Assembly: GCA_002783525.1 (NCBI GenBank)
Contig: PFGS01000241.1
Span: 1-9,208 of the forward strand
From: Ignavibacteriales bacterium CG12_big_fil_rev_8_21_14_0_65_30_8
GTDB taxonomy: Bacteria; Bacteroidota; Ignavibacteria; Ignavibacteriales; Ignavibacteriaceae
Length of the DNA: 9,208 bases
Direction of reading: 5' to 3'
The notes below the pieces were generated by a model. That model worked only from the letters and a program-made list of their open reading frames with translations. It did not search any database and was not told where the DNA came from. Shown here piece after piece: positions 1 through 5,976 of this stretch. The stretch's first letter is position 1; every line of letters starts with the position of its first letter. A program made the position numbers and the translations under genes.

Positions 1-422
1 TTATTAATATTAATTTTTATTTCAGTTTTATTCTGATCAAAAAATAAATTGTTATTTAAGATACTTTTTAATGTCCCTTTAAACTTCTTTTTTTCACCAT
101 TCTCTTCATAAACAACATCTAAATTTCTGCCAATATGTTTATAGTATTGATCAATAAACTTTAATGAATATTCAGAACCGGGTGAAGAGACTTTCAATTT
201 GTAATCATCATTTTCATTAATAATTTCATTCAATTTTTCGGTAATATTTCTGCTTATAATAGTACATACTTTTGCTGAAACATTTTCCTTTCCGTCAATA
301 AAAATTTCAAGTACTCTTTTTCTTGGTGTTCCTCTGTAAATAAAATCTATAAGAAAAAAACCATGTTCTTTTGCTGCATTTTCGGCTATTTGCCTAACTA
401 TATTTTCGTCTTTAAATTTCAT
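1..422 (-). CDS. rimP: Ribosome maturation factor RimP (C-terminal part beyond window)
   Basis: The first 140 codons are visible, starting at the ATG at 422-420 and running off the left edge without a stop. RimP is a cytoplasmic protein that assists 30S ribosomal subunit maturation. The translation begins MKFKDENIVRQIAEN and follows the RimP N-terminal domain in order: an early helix ending in a HGFFLIDF strand (residues 20-27), a basic strand leading into EIFIDG (39-44), the Cys-x3-Ser-Arg position (C53, S57, R58), the family hallmark VSSPG (78-82), then a strand followed by HIGR (96-99) where the second domain begins. The start gives a normal RimP N-terminus. No Shine-Dalgarno is visible, because the bases just upstream are the T-rich tail of a hairpin. 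In most bacteria rimP leads a nusA-infB cluster, so nusA is expected beyond the left edge; this cannot be seen here. Confidence 0.9.
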   Translation of the reverse strand, partial: MKFKDENIVRQIAENAAKEHGFFLIDFIYRGTPRKRVLEIFIDGKENVSAKVCTIISRNITEKLNEIINENDDYKLKVSSPGSEYSLKFIDQYYKHIGRNLDVVYEENGEKKKFKGTLKSILNNNLFFDQNKTEIKININ

Positions 423-451
423 ACAAACAAAAATCGCCCGTAAACGGGCGA
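423..451 (-). terminator. Intrinsic-terminator-like hairpin directly upstream of rimP
   Basis: On the minus strand a 7-bp stem, TCGCCCG / CGGGCGA, closes a TTTA loop (positions 451 to 434). It is followed by ATTTTTGTTTGT and then, with no gap, the rimP ATG. The stem is nearly all G/C in AT-rich DNA. It could end the 601-1284 transcript, about 150 nt after that gene's stop. It could also act as an attenuator in the rimP leader. The plus strand lacks a T-run after the stem, so the signal is directional. Confidence 0.75.
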
Positions 452-600
452 ATTAGAGTATGAAAAATAGTATTAAATAATTGAATAAGCAAGAAAAGTA
501 TTTAGGTTAAATTCTTTACAAACCAGTCCTGGAGACTTTTAAGTTTTTTGTAGGTTTTTAAGGTGTTTTATATCTGTTATTTTATTATCTAAGTTTATTC
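452..600. other. 149-bp spacer between the FecR-like gene and rimP
   Basis: No gene is supported here. The stretch is AT-rich apart from a short GC patch at 523-537 (CCAGTCCTGGAGACT) containing overlapping 4-bp dyads too weak to call a terminator. Any promoter for rimP must lie here or further upstream, because the hairpin at 423-451 leaves no room next to the start codon. I could not find a convincing -35/-10 pair with normal spacing. Confidence 0.5.
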
Positions 601-1284
601 TTACCTCAACAATTTCTTTTTAAGAAAATTTATTTTTTCTTCTGTATGAATTTTTTCTTTATCATTTAAGTTTAATGCTGAGATGTCATTATATTCTGCA
701 AGGGCTTCTTCATATAAATTTTTACTTATCAAAAGATCAGCAAAAAAAATTCTATAGTTTGTTAAAGATTTTGTGTCAGGATATTTTCTGTATGTTTCCA
801 TTGCTTCAACAATTGAACTTTCAGTATACCCGTTTTCGGCTAATTGCTTTGCACCGTTTAATCTCATTATTCCAAAATTTGTTTCGTCAATTATCGTTTT
901 CGTATTCCCGTTAATCTCTTTCCCATAAACTGCAGTGTTTGATGAATTTATTGTTTTATCTATTTTGTCAGGAACATTTATTAAATTTTCCATAGCAAGA
1001 GCCAGTAACAGTTCATCAATGGTAAGTTTTTTAATTCCTTTTAATGACACAATTGACGAATTATTTATCTTTATTTTTGCTTGCCCAAGCATTAAAACTA
1101 TATTAGAATTTTTTGAAGTCATTATAGTTGCATTATTATCTAATTGGGTTTTGTTATCAACATTTTGCCATTTTTCACTTATACCAATTTGAGCTTTAAC
1201 ATCTCCGTTAACTTTCACAATTACAAAATTTTGTGCAGATAAATATCCGCTTATAAATAAAATTATTATTAATATTTTTTTCAT
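601..1284 (-). CDS. Secreted FecR-like domain protein with C-terminal helical (TPR-like) region
   Basis: A 227-residue exported protein, specific function unknown. Residues 1-17 (MKKILIIILFISGYLSA) form a signal peptide with likely cleavage after Ala17, so it should be periplasmic or surface-facing. Residues about 20-85 read as a small all-beta domain (VIVKVNGDVKAQIG, then DNNATIMTSKNSNIVLMLG, then IKINNSSIVSLKG). This is the strand order of the FecR/periplasmic ligand-binding beta domain, in which a 'written-once' scaffold domain is followed by a TSxxS/N-type strand. Residues about 141-225 are helical, with a TPR-like pair around 157-200 (YEEALAEYNDI). There is no transmembrane helix and no sigma or anti-sigma partner, so it is not a classical FecR regulator. 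The start has an AAAGG Shine-Dalgarno-like sequence about 8 nt upstream. The gene lies 21 bp after the barrel-transglutaminase gene and is probably the last gene of that transcript. The domain call is moderately sure. Confidence 0.7.
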   Translation of the reverse strand: MKKILIIILFISGYLSAQNFVIVKVNGDVKAQIGISEKWQNVDNKTQLDNNATIMTSKNSNIVLMLGQAKIKINNSSIVSLKGIKKLTIDELLLALAMENLINVPDKIDKTINSSNTAVYGKEINGNTKTIIDETNFGIMRLNGAKQLAENGYTESSIVEAMETYRKYPDTKSLTNYRIFFADLLISKNLYEEALAEYNDISALNLNDKEKIHTEEKINFLKKKLLR

Positions 1285-1305
1285 TTTCTTTACCTTTAAA
1301 TTTTT

Positions 1306-3294
1306 TTATTGAACATCAATGATTTCAACCCTGCCTTTTGCAAGCCCAAGATTATCAAAAGCTTCATTGTTAAATTTTTCTATTCCAAGTTCCCAGGCTT
1401 TCATAAAATCTGTTAAAGAGGTTGTTTCAATTGCAATCCAAACCTGATCTTCACCTTTATTATTTTTTCTTATAAAATATTTTCTGTCGTTTTCAGTAAT
1501 CCATTTTGCATTTTGTGGTGATAGTTCTGTGTTGAATAATAAATTCACATGTCCTAAACCCTTATCAGGTTTATAATCAACTAAAGCTGTTTGAATTCCT
1601 ATGTTTTCCAAAACTGCACTATAAAGAACACTAAGATCATCACAATCACCGCCTTTTAATTCAATTGTTTGGTGTGGAAATTGTACATAATCTGATGTAG
1701 CATTAGGATCAGCTACATACACAAACTTTTTAACAATATTGTCAAAAAGAATTTTAGCCTTATAAAATGTAGAAAGAGAATATACAAGTGTATCCAACAT
1801 GTTTTTGTTTTCGCTTAATATTTCTTTAGCATATTTTATTATATAATCAGCATCCCTTTTAATAAATTCTTTTAAGTGTATAACTTTTCCATCCCAAGCA
1901 TTAATTTTATTTATTAAAATTGGTTTTTGATATTTGTCATCGTTCTCATCGGTTTTTGTGCTGATATAAAAATCAACATAAGAGACAGTGTTTTTTGTGT
2001 TTGAATATGAGTCTGGAACGATAGTAAAAAAAGGGATATCTACAGTATCGTGTGCATTTACAAAAACATCAGGTGAATAAATAATATCTCTATTAAAACC
2101 AATAATTTTAGAAGAAGGTTTTACTGAAATTTTTTTATCGGTCTGGTTAACAACCTTACCTACGGCAAATGGTTTGTTTAAATAAATATCTTCAAATGCC
2201 GGAAATATATCTTGCACAATTTTAAGATTTATTATTTTAGCTTTTTCTTCGGCAATTGTATTTAGCCTAAAAGAAATTGTTAGAGCAGCTTTATCAAAGC
2301 TGTATCTATTGTTAAGTATATTTTTTATTCCTTCAGTTTCAAATACCGAAAAAGATTGAGAAATATTTTTGCCTCTGAAATATTTAACGCCTGAAAGTGT
2401 TATACCAAATACTTTTGTTTGATATGAAATTGCCGGAACAATACCCGCAATATATGGGGTTTGATCTTTGTCGTGTAAAGCAGAAACACTTAAATTTAAT
2501 GAAGCGTTTTCAAAGTCCATCCCTGTGTTAAACCCTGCCATAAAAGAATTTGAAGTTTCATAAATAAAATTGAGGTTTAATTGTTTATAGGGGGAGATTG
2601 TAACTCCAAACTGTGCGCCTTTTGGTCTTTTAATTTCATATTCTGAATTATTTGAAATATTTTTATTTGTTTTTAAATCAATTAAATTTATTGAAGCTAC
2701 CGATAGAGACAAATATTCAACAGGTGTAAAATTTATGCCTATATCTGTTTTCCAAAAACTTGAGTTTTCTGTTTCTGTTTTAAGATTAAAATAAAGCGAA
2801 TCAGAAAAAATAGGCTCAACAACTTCATTTTTAAATTCTTGATTAAATAATCTTGTTGTAAATCCAATACTTAAATTTTTATATATTTGATATGAATACC
2901 CAACGCCAAAAATTTCTTTATAAGAAAACTTTGAATTTAAGGTTTGAGTGCTTGAATCTTCTAAGACAAAAGATTGCCCCGAAATAAAGAAAAAATCTTT
3001 TTGGTAGCCCGGTGTATATCTTAGATAAAAATTTGATCTATCTAAAGTTTTTGTGAGTGATAATAAATATAAATTTGATGTTGTAGAGTTGGCAAATTCT
3101 CCTCCGTAAGATAGATCAATTCCCCAATCCTTTACATTAGAAAAGTTGGATGTATTACCGTCTATGCTGTTGGACATTATGTTTGCTTTCTTGTTCATGC
3201 TCCAAAAGCCATTTAATCCAAAAGAATTTTGAGAATAAATTTTTAATGAATATAAAAATAAAATCAACGATATTGTTAAGACTGATTTTCTCAC
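1306..3294 (-). CDS. Outer-membrane beta-barrel fused to beta-sandwich and transglutaminase-like cysteine domain
   Basis: A 662-residue three-part protein, function unknown. Residues 1-21 are a signal peptide (ends KIYSQ). Residues about 25-345 consist of alternating-residue beta strands with aromatic ends and polar loops, such as SNFYLRYTPGYQ, LSIGFTTRLF, LNFIYETS and AALTISFRL. This resembles an outer-membrane barrel of the PorV/FadL-like kind common in Bacteroidota. Residues about 360-445 look like a beta-sandwich (CARDB/Ig-like: NKPFAVGKVVNQTDKKI, VNAHDTVDIPFFTI). Residues about 480-640 carry a transglutaminase-like core: helix, KGGDCDDLSVLYSAVLENIG with Cys551, then GLGHVNLLF with His582, then WIAIETT with Glu623 at the usual Asp position. 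Members of this fold are cysteine proteases, transglutaminases or peptide-amidase-like enzymes. If the barrel ends in the periplasm, the catalytic domain is periplasmic. The start is GTG, overlapping the TAG stop of the lipoprotein gene by one base, with no Shine-Dalgarno, which suggests translational coupling. Confidence 0.8.
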   Translation of the reverse strand: MRKSVLTISLILFLYSLKIYSQNSFGLNGFWSMNKKANIMSNSIDGNTSNFSNVKDWGIDLSYGGEFANSTTSNLYLLSLTKTLDRSNFYLRYTPGYQKDFFFISGQSFVLEDSSTQTLNSKFSYKEIFGVGYSYQIYKNLSIGFTTRLFNQEFKNEVVEPIFSDSLYFNLKTETENSSFWKTDIGINFTPVEYLSLSVASINLIDLKTNKNISNNSEYEIKRPKGAQFGVTISPYKQLNLNFIYETSNSFMAGFNTGMDFENASLNLSVSALHDKDQTPYIAGIVPAISYQTKVFGITLSGVKYFRGKNISQSFSVFETEGIKNILNNRYSFDKAALTISFRLNTIAEEKAKIINLKIVQDIFPAFEDIYLNKPFAVGKVVNQTDKKISVKPSSKIIGFNRDIIYSPDVFVNAHDTVDIPFFTIVPDSYSNTKNTVSYVDFYISTKTDENDDKYQKPILINKINAWDGKVIHLKEFIKRDADYIIKYAKEILSENKNMLDTLVYSLSTFYKAKILFDNIVKKFVYVADPNATSDYVQFPHQTIELKGGDCDDLSVLYSAVLENIGIQTALVDYKPDKGLGHVNLLFNTELSPQNAKWITENDRKYFIRKNNKGEDQVWIAIETTSLTDFMKAWELGIEKFNNEAFDNLGLAKGRVEIIDVQ

Positions 3295-4220
3295 TATATA
3301 TTAATAATTATTGTATGAATGCTTTGTGAAAATACCTTCAAACGATTACTTCCGCTTCCGCTATCAAACTCAATTCTCCTTATAAATGTAAAAATTATTT
3401 TGTCGAATCTTTCAAACGGAATTGAATTTAAAAGCTGAGCGGGAACTACAAATTTGCTGTCATCTCTTGTCTTTAAGCTATATAGTGGAAATGAAATATT
3501 TTTGCCCTTAACAATTGCACCTAAAACAATTTCAATTTTTTGACTGCCGGTTCCGTTCCATTCCAAAACAGCTCTTAAGTTTTTTGCATTTTTATTTCCG
3601 TTAAAAGTAACCTTTCCTGTAATTTTTTCAGGAGTAGGAATTAGAAAAGATGTCGGTAAACCTTTATCAGGATTTAATTGGAAGGAAATGTTAGATTTAA
3701 AATTATAACCAAACGGATCAACAGCGTTCTGTCTTCCTGAAAAAACCACATACTTTGAGCCAAGGATTGTGTCTATTACTGAACTTCCGTTTCTAAATTT
3801 TATTTCAAGTGGTCTTATTTTAGCTGTTATTCCATTAAATTTTACCTGCCCGGGTAGAACCGTATGAAAACCAACAACATCACCGTGCATATTTTTAACA
3901 GGAGTAGTTTTATCAAAGAAAACAGCCTGAGCCAAAGAAGTGTTTGTGATTGAATTATTATTAGAAATTTTTGTTCCGGTTAAAACTATAACACTTCCAA
4001 AATTATGCAGTCTTTGTGCAACACCGGTTGAATCAAAACCATTGCTATAAAATTCATCTTGTATATCCTTTGTAATAATTTCAACATCAACCTGGTCCTC
4101 TGTTGTTGTGTTGTTATCAATAACTAATTCAGTTGGTGCGGGTGTGTCGCATCCGTTATAAATTAGACTAAGCGCCAGAAGCGCTATTGATAAAATAAAT
4201 TTTGAAATTGTTTTTTTCAT
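3294..4220 (-). CDS. Putative lipoprotein of unknown function
   Basis: A 308-residue protein I do not recognise. The N-terminus is a lipoprotein signal: Met-Lys-Lys, a hydrophobic stretch (residues 8-20) and a Cys at 24 in the context LIYNGC. This is a slightly non-canonical lipobox, with Asn at -2. After the Cys comes a Pro/Thr/Asn/Glu-rich linker (about 25-45), then a mainly beta-strand body to the end, which finishes in the hydrophobic strand HTIIINI. No catalytic motif or single-family hallmark is visible. There is a lone Cys in the mature protein (the lipidated one). The start is the ATG at 4220, with only a weak purine-rich AAAAAGA upstream. The gene is the first of a unit with the barrel-transglutaminase gene, which begins in its stop codon. 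It is probably anchored in the outer membrane facing the periplasm, or at the surface, and may partner the barrel protein. Confidence 0.8.
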   Translation of the reverse strand: MKKTISKFILSIALLALSLIYNGCDTPAPTELVIDNNTTTEDQVDVEIITKDIQDEFYSNGFDSTGVAQRLHNFGSVIVLTGTKISNNNSITNTSLAQAVFFDKTTPVKNMHGDVVGFHTVLPGQVKFNGITAKIRPLEIKFRNGSSVIDTILGSKYVVFSGRQNAVDPFGYNFKSNISFQLNPDKGLPTSFLIPTPEKITGKVTFNGNKNAKNLRAVLEWNGTGSQKIEIVLGAIVKGKNISFPLYSLKTRDDSKFVVPAQLLNSIPFERFDKIIFTFIRRIEFDSGSGSNRLKVFSQSIHTIIINI

Positions 4221-4294
4221 TTTGTATGTCTTTTTAATTTAGCATTCTAGTTTAATCTCTTGAATTCAATTACATTATTAAATTTATAAAATTG

Positions 4295-4331
4295 TTTATT
4301 AAAAGAGAATGCCCATTTAAGGGCACCCTCT
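4295..4331 (-). terminator. Strong intrinsic terminator after the lipoprotein gene 4346-5314
   Basis: Read on the minus strand, the hairpin AGAGGGTGCCC / GGGCATTCTCT has 11 pairs, two of them G-U, around a TTAAAT loop. It spans 4331 to 4304 and is followed by TTTT and AT-rich sequence. It begins 15 nt after the TAG stop at 4346-4348. It should separate the upstream lipoprotein transcript from the three-gene unit starting at 4220, so that unit probably has its own promoter in 4221-4294, or depends on read-through. The plus strand can form the same stem, but its tail is ATTGTTTT, which is weaker. Confidence 0.85.
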
Positions 4332-4345
4332 CTATTGTTTTACCC

Positions 4346-5314
4346 CTAATTTGCTCGGACAATATATGGTATTCCCCAAGTTTTAGATTCAACAGGCGCA
4401 GCATCATCAAATATTACTTGTCTAGGGAATGCATTTATAATTGCATGATAATATCCCGGGAATTGGTGTGTCTTAAATTTCTTTTGATATATTTTATCAT
4501 AAAAACTACCATTCTGAACTGATGATATTAGTTCAAATTTTCTTTTATCTCTATGTTGTCCAAATTTATTAGCACCATAAGTAACTGTAACAAAATCAGA
4601 ATCAGCATAAGCACTTGTTACAGCAACTTCAACTACTACTTCTTCATTTCTTGCAACAACAGGTATTTGTCTCCATATTGGAAATTCTCTTGTTAGATAG
4701 AATTCGGTTGGATTTGTTATTACTAATTGGTCACCATTAGAATAAGTAACTGTTAACTTTGTAATATTTATATTATCGGTTAAAGTTCCACCTGCTGGTA
4801 ATGATGCGGCAACTAAATGCCAGTTATTTAATGGAATATCGCCAATTTGTTTTTTAGCAAATATCAGATTTCTGGTCATTGTAGTAGAAAATGATTTTTC
4901 AATTAGTGTATCACCTGCATTGCTTGTGAAAGAATCAGGTGGTGTATAAGATGCTTTAATATAAAGTACACCTTCAAATGTTTTTATCATTTTAACATAA
5001 GCTGTGTCCCCAACTTCATTAACTTCATAATTTTTACTAACAAGTCTCATTTTTTGGCCTACTCTAATCGGATAAATTTCCGTTAAAGTTTTACCCAAAA
5101 AAGACATTGCATCGTTTTCATTATAATTGGGTTCAAATGAACTAAGAGTTTCATCCTGATTAGCCAATGTTTCAAATACTGCAGGATCAGTAGTTGTGGT
5201 TGAGGAATTTATATCTGGTGCATTTACTGAATCTTTACATCCAGAGATAAAAATGACGAGACCAAGTATAATGTAAGCAACTATATACTTGATTAGGGTT
5301 GATTTGTTTTCCAT
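4346..5314 (-). CDS. Putative lipoprotein of unknown function
   Basis: A 322-residue protein I do not recognise. I place the start at the ATG at 5314, not at an in-frame ATG 51 nt further upstream. The 5314 start has a strong Shine-Dalgarno, AAGGAGA, at 5321-5327 with 6 nt spacing, and it places a normal lipoprotein signal at the N-terminus (MENKSTLIKY, hydrophobic residues about 9-24, lipobox ISGC with Cys26). After the Cys comes a Ser/Thr-rich linker (SSTTTTDPA, about 34-42), then a beta-rich body including repeated alternating strands around residues 90-115 and 200-245 (VEVAVTSAYADSDFVTVTYG). The C-terminus, WGIPYIVRAN, is soluble. There are no catalytic motifs. It stands alone on its transcript because a strong terminator follows. 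Its lipobox and Thr-rich linker resemble those of the neighbouring lipoprotein at 3294-4220, but I see no sequence similarity in the bodies. Confidence 0.8.
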   Translation of the reverse strand: MENKSTLIKYIVAYIILGLVIFISGCKDSVNAPDINSSTTTTDPAVFETLANQDETLSSFEPNYNENDAMSFLGKTLTEIYPIRVGQKMRLVSKNYEVNEVGDTAYVKMIKTFEGVLYIKASYTPPDSFTSNAGDTLIEKSFSTTMTRNLIFAKKQIGDIPLNNWHLVAASLPAGGTLTDNINITKLTVTYSNGDQLVITNPTEFYLTREFPIWRQIPVVARNEEVVVEVAVTSAYADSDFVTVTYGANKFGQHRDKRKFELISSVQNGSFYDKIYQKKFKTHQFPGYYHAIINAFPRQVIFDDAAPVESKTWGIPYIVRAN

Positions 5315-5320
5315 AATGTT

Positions 5321-5327
5321 TCTCCTT
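5321..5327 (-). promoter_or_regulatory. Shine-Dalgarno that fixes the start of the 4346-5314 lipoprotein
   Basis: Minus-strand AAGGAGA sits 6 nt before the ATG at 5314-5312. The alternative upstream ATG (5365) would place this site inside the coding region and would bury the signal peptide behind 17 extra residues, several of them polar or charged. This is the clearest ribosome binding site in the window. Confidence 0.85.
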
Positions 5328-5465
5328 TTAAATAAATTATTAAAAAATAAACTAACTTGTTCCATTTTTTCTGAATTTGATATTAAAATAATTGTGCCAA
5401 ATATTTTGAAAGTTGTTATGTTATTGTTTTATAAAGCTTTAATTAAAAAGTTAAGTTATGAGAAG

Positions 5466-5512
5466 TGCCTGGTGCTAGTGTATAAACTGCCTGGTAATTA
5501 TTAAGCCAGGCA
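5466..5512. repeat. Three TGCCTGG repeats, two direct and one inverted
   Basis: TGCCTGG occurs at 5466-5472 and 5488-5494, and its inverse CCAGGCA at 5506-5512. The two direct copies are 22 bp apart start to start, about two helical turns. The second and third form a 7-bp inverted repeat with an 11-nt AT-rich centre (TAATTATTAAG). A T-run follows on neither strand, so this does not look like a terminator. The position between two divergent genes suits a protein-binding operator, or a structured leader on one of the transcripts. Confidence 0.6.
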
Positions 5513-5648
5513 TATTGTTAAAACTAAATTGAACATATAATATATTAAATCGTCAATCCTTTTATAATTTAACTTGTATCTTTTTAATTTGGGTAAAGTT
5601 TAATTATTTTGTAAATGTTAAATATTATTAAAAAGAGAGCTTTTAATA

Positions 5649-5864
5649 ATGTCTTATAGAGAACAAAAAAAATATCTGGAATTTTTAAAAAGTCACGAAA
5701 GAAAATTTACAGCAAAAGAATTGGAAGATTATAAAATGTTTGTAAAAAGACAGAAAGATGATGAGGATTTTGATTCTATTTCAATGAAAAGATTAAAAGA
5801 GATATATGACAAATACAATGTCTCTGTTGACAGATCAAAATTTGATTCTTTCTTCAAAAAATAA
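5649..5864 (+). CDS. Small charged protein of unknown function, 71 aa
   Basis: A 71-residue soluble protein rich in Lys, Glu, Asp and Phe, which I do not recognise. It begins MSYREQKKYLEFLKSH and ends DSFFKK. It appears to be made of two or three short amphipathic helices (about 3-14, 21-36, 44-54), with no signal peptide, no membrane span and no Cys. A motif-like FTAKELEDYKMF (20-31) reads as a helix start after a turn. The start codon is preceded by an AGAGAG purine run about 10 nt upstream, a weak Shine-Dalgarno. The reading frame stays open over its full length in AT-rich DNA where random stops are frequent, and its composition is protein-like, so it is probably real. It lies 112 bp upstream of the DUF2723 gene on the same strand, with no terminator between, so the two may be co-transcribed. 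Function is unknown. Confidence 0.6.
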   Translation: MSYREQKKYLEFLKSHERKFTAKELEDYKMFVKRQKDDEDFDSISMKRLKEIYDKYNVSVDRSKFDSFFKK

Positions 5865-5976
5865 TTTCTTCTGTTTCGTTAGCAACAATAAATTAAGTTA
5901 TTAAGTATATATATATTTGTCTTTCACAATTTGTATTAAAAAAAAATAAAGTAAGATTTTTATAATTGAGGTTTTA
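5865..5976 (+). promoter_or_regulatory. Gap before the DUF2723 gene; weak promoter-like box
   Basis: This 112-bp stretch has no terminator hairpin. It contains TATATTTG at 5912-5919, which matches the Bacteroidota -7 consensus TAnnTTTG, but no TTG is found at the expected -33 distance. The gene downstream has a Shine-Dalgarno, GAGG, at 5968-5971 with 5-nt spacing to its ATG. The promoter part is tentative; the ribosome binding site is clear. Confidence 0.3.

Larger units (their letters stand above)
5315..5648. other. Divergent intergenic region, 334 bp
   Basis: This region must hold the promoters for both the leftward lipoprotein gene and the rightward 71-residue protein gene. It is extremely AT-rich except for a GC-containing patch at 5466-5512 (described separately). 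Candidate A/T -10-like boxes abound, such as TATAAA on the minus strand near 5430 and TATAAT on the plus strand near 5537 and 5563. None has a well-spaced -35 box, so I do not call a specific promoter. No additional gene is supported. Confidence 0.5.

Noticed and set aside
523..545. Possible plus-strand terminator at AGTCCTGGAGACT followed by T-rich sequence
   Set aside because: The stem is only 4 bp and no plus-strand gene lies upstream.
505..567. Minus-strand stretch reading as a protein-like C-terminus (ending LKSLQDWFVKNLT, stop)
   Set aside because: Only about 21 codons are open and there is no start codon. It could be a gene relic, but nothing supports it beyond the short reading.
675..1192. 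Plus-strand open frames opposite the FecR-like gene
   Set aside because: They are antisense to a clear gene with a signal peptide and ribosome binding site; no protein features and no start signals.
4292..4522. Plus-strand open frame starting in the terminator hairpin region
   Set aside because: It lies over the terminator and antisense to the lipoprotein end, with no recognisable features.
5315..5365. Upstream in-frame ATG extending the 4346-5314 lipoprotein by 17 residues
   Set aside because: The extension overlaps the strong AAGGAGA Shine-Dalgarno and would place 17 extra residues, including charged ones, ahead of a standard lipoprotein signal.
5380..5400. Minus-strand TTGGCAC resembling a sigma-54 -24 element
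   Set aside because: The required GC-containing -12 element is absent at the correct distance; only AT bases follow.
5289..5504. Plus-strand open frame of 71 codons in the divergent intergenic region
   Set aside because: It overlaps the lipoprotein start and its Shine-Dalgarno antisense and runs through the TGCCTGG repeats; composition is not protein-like.
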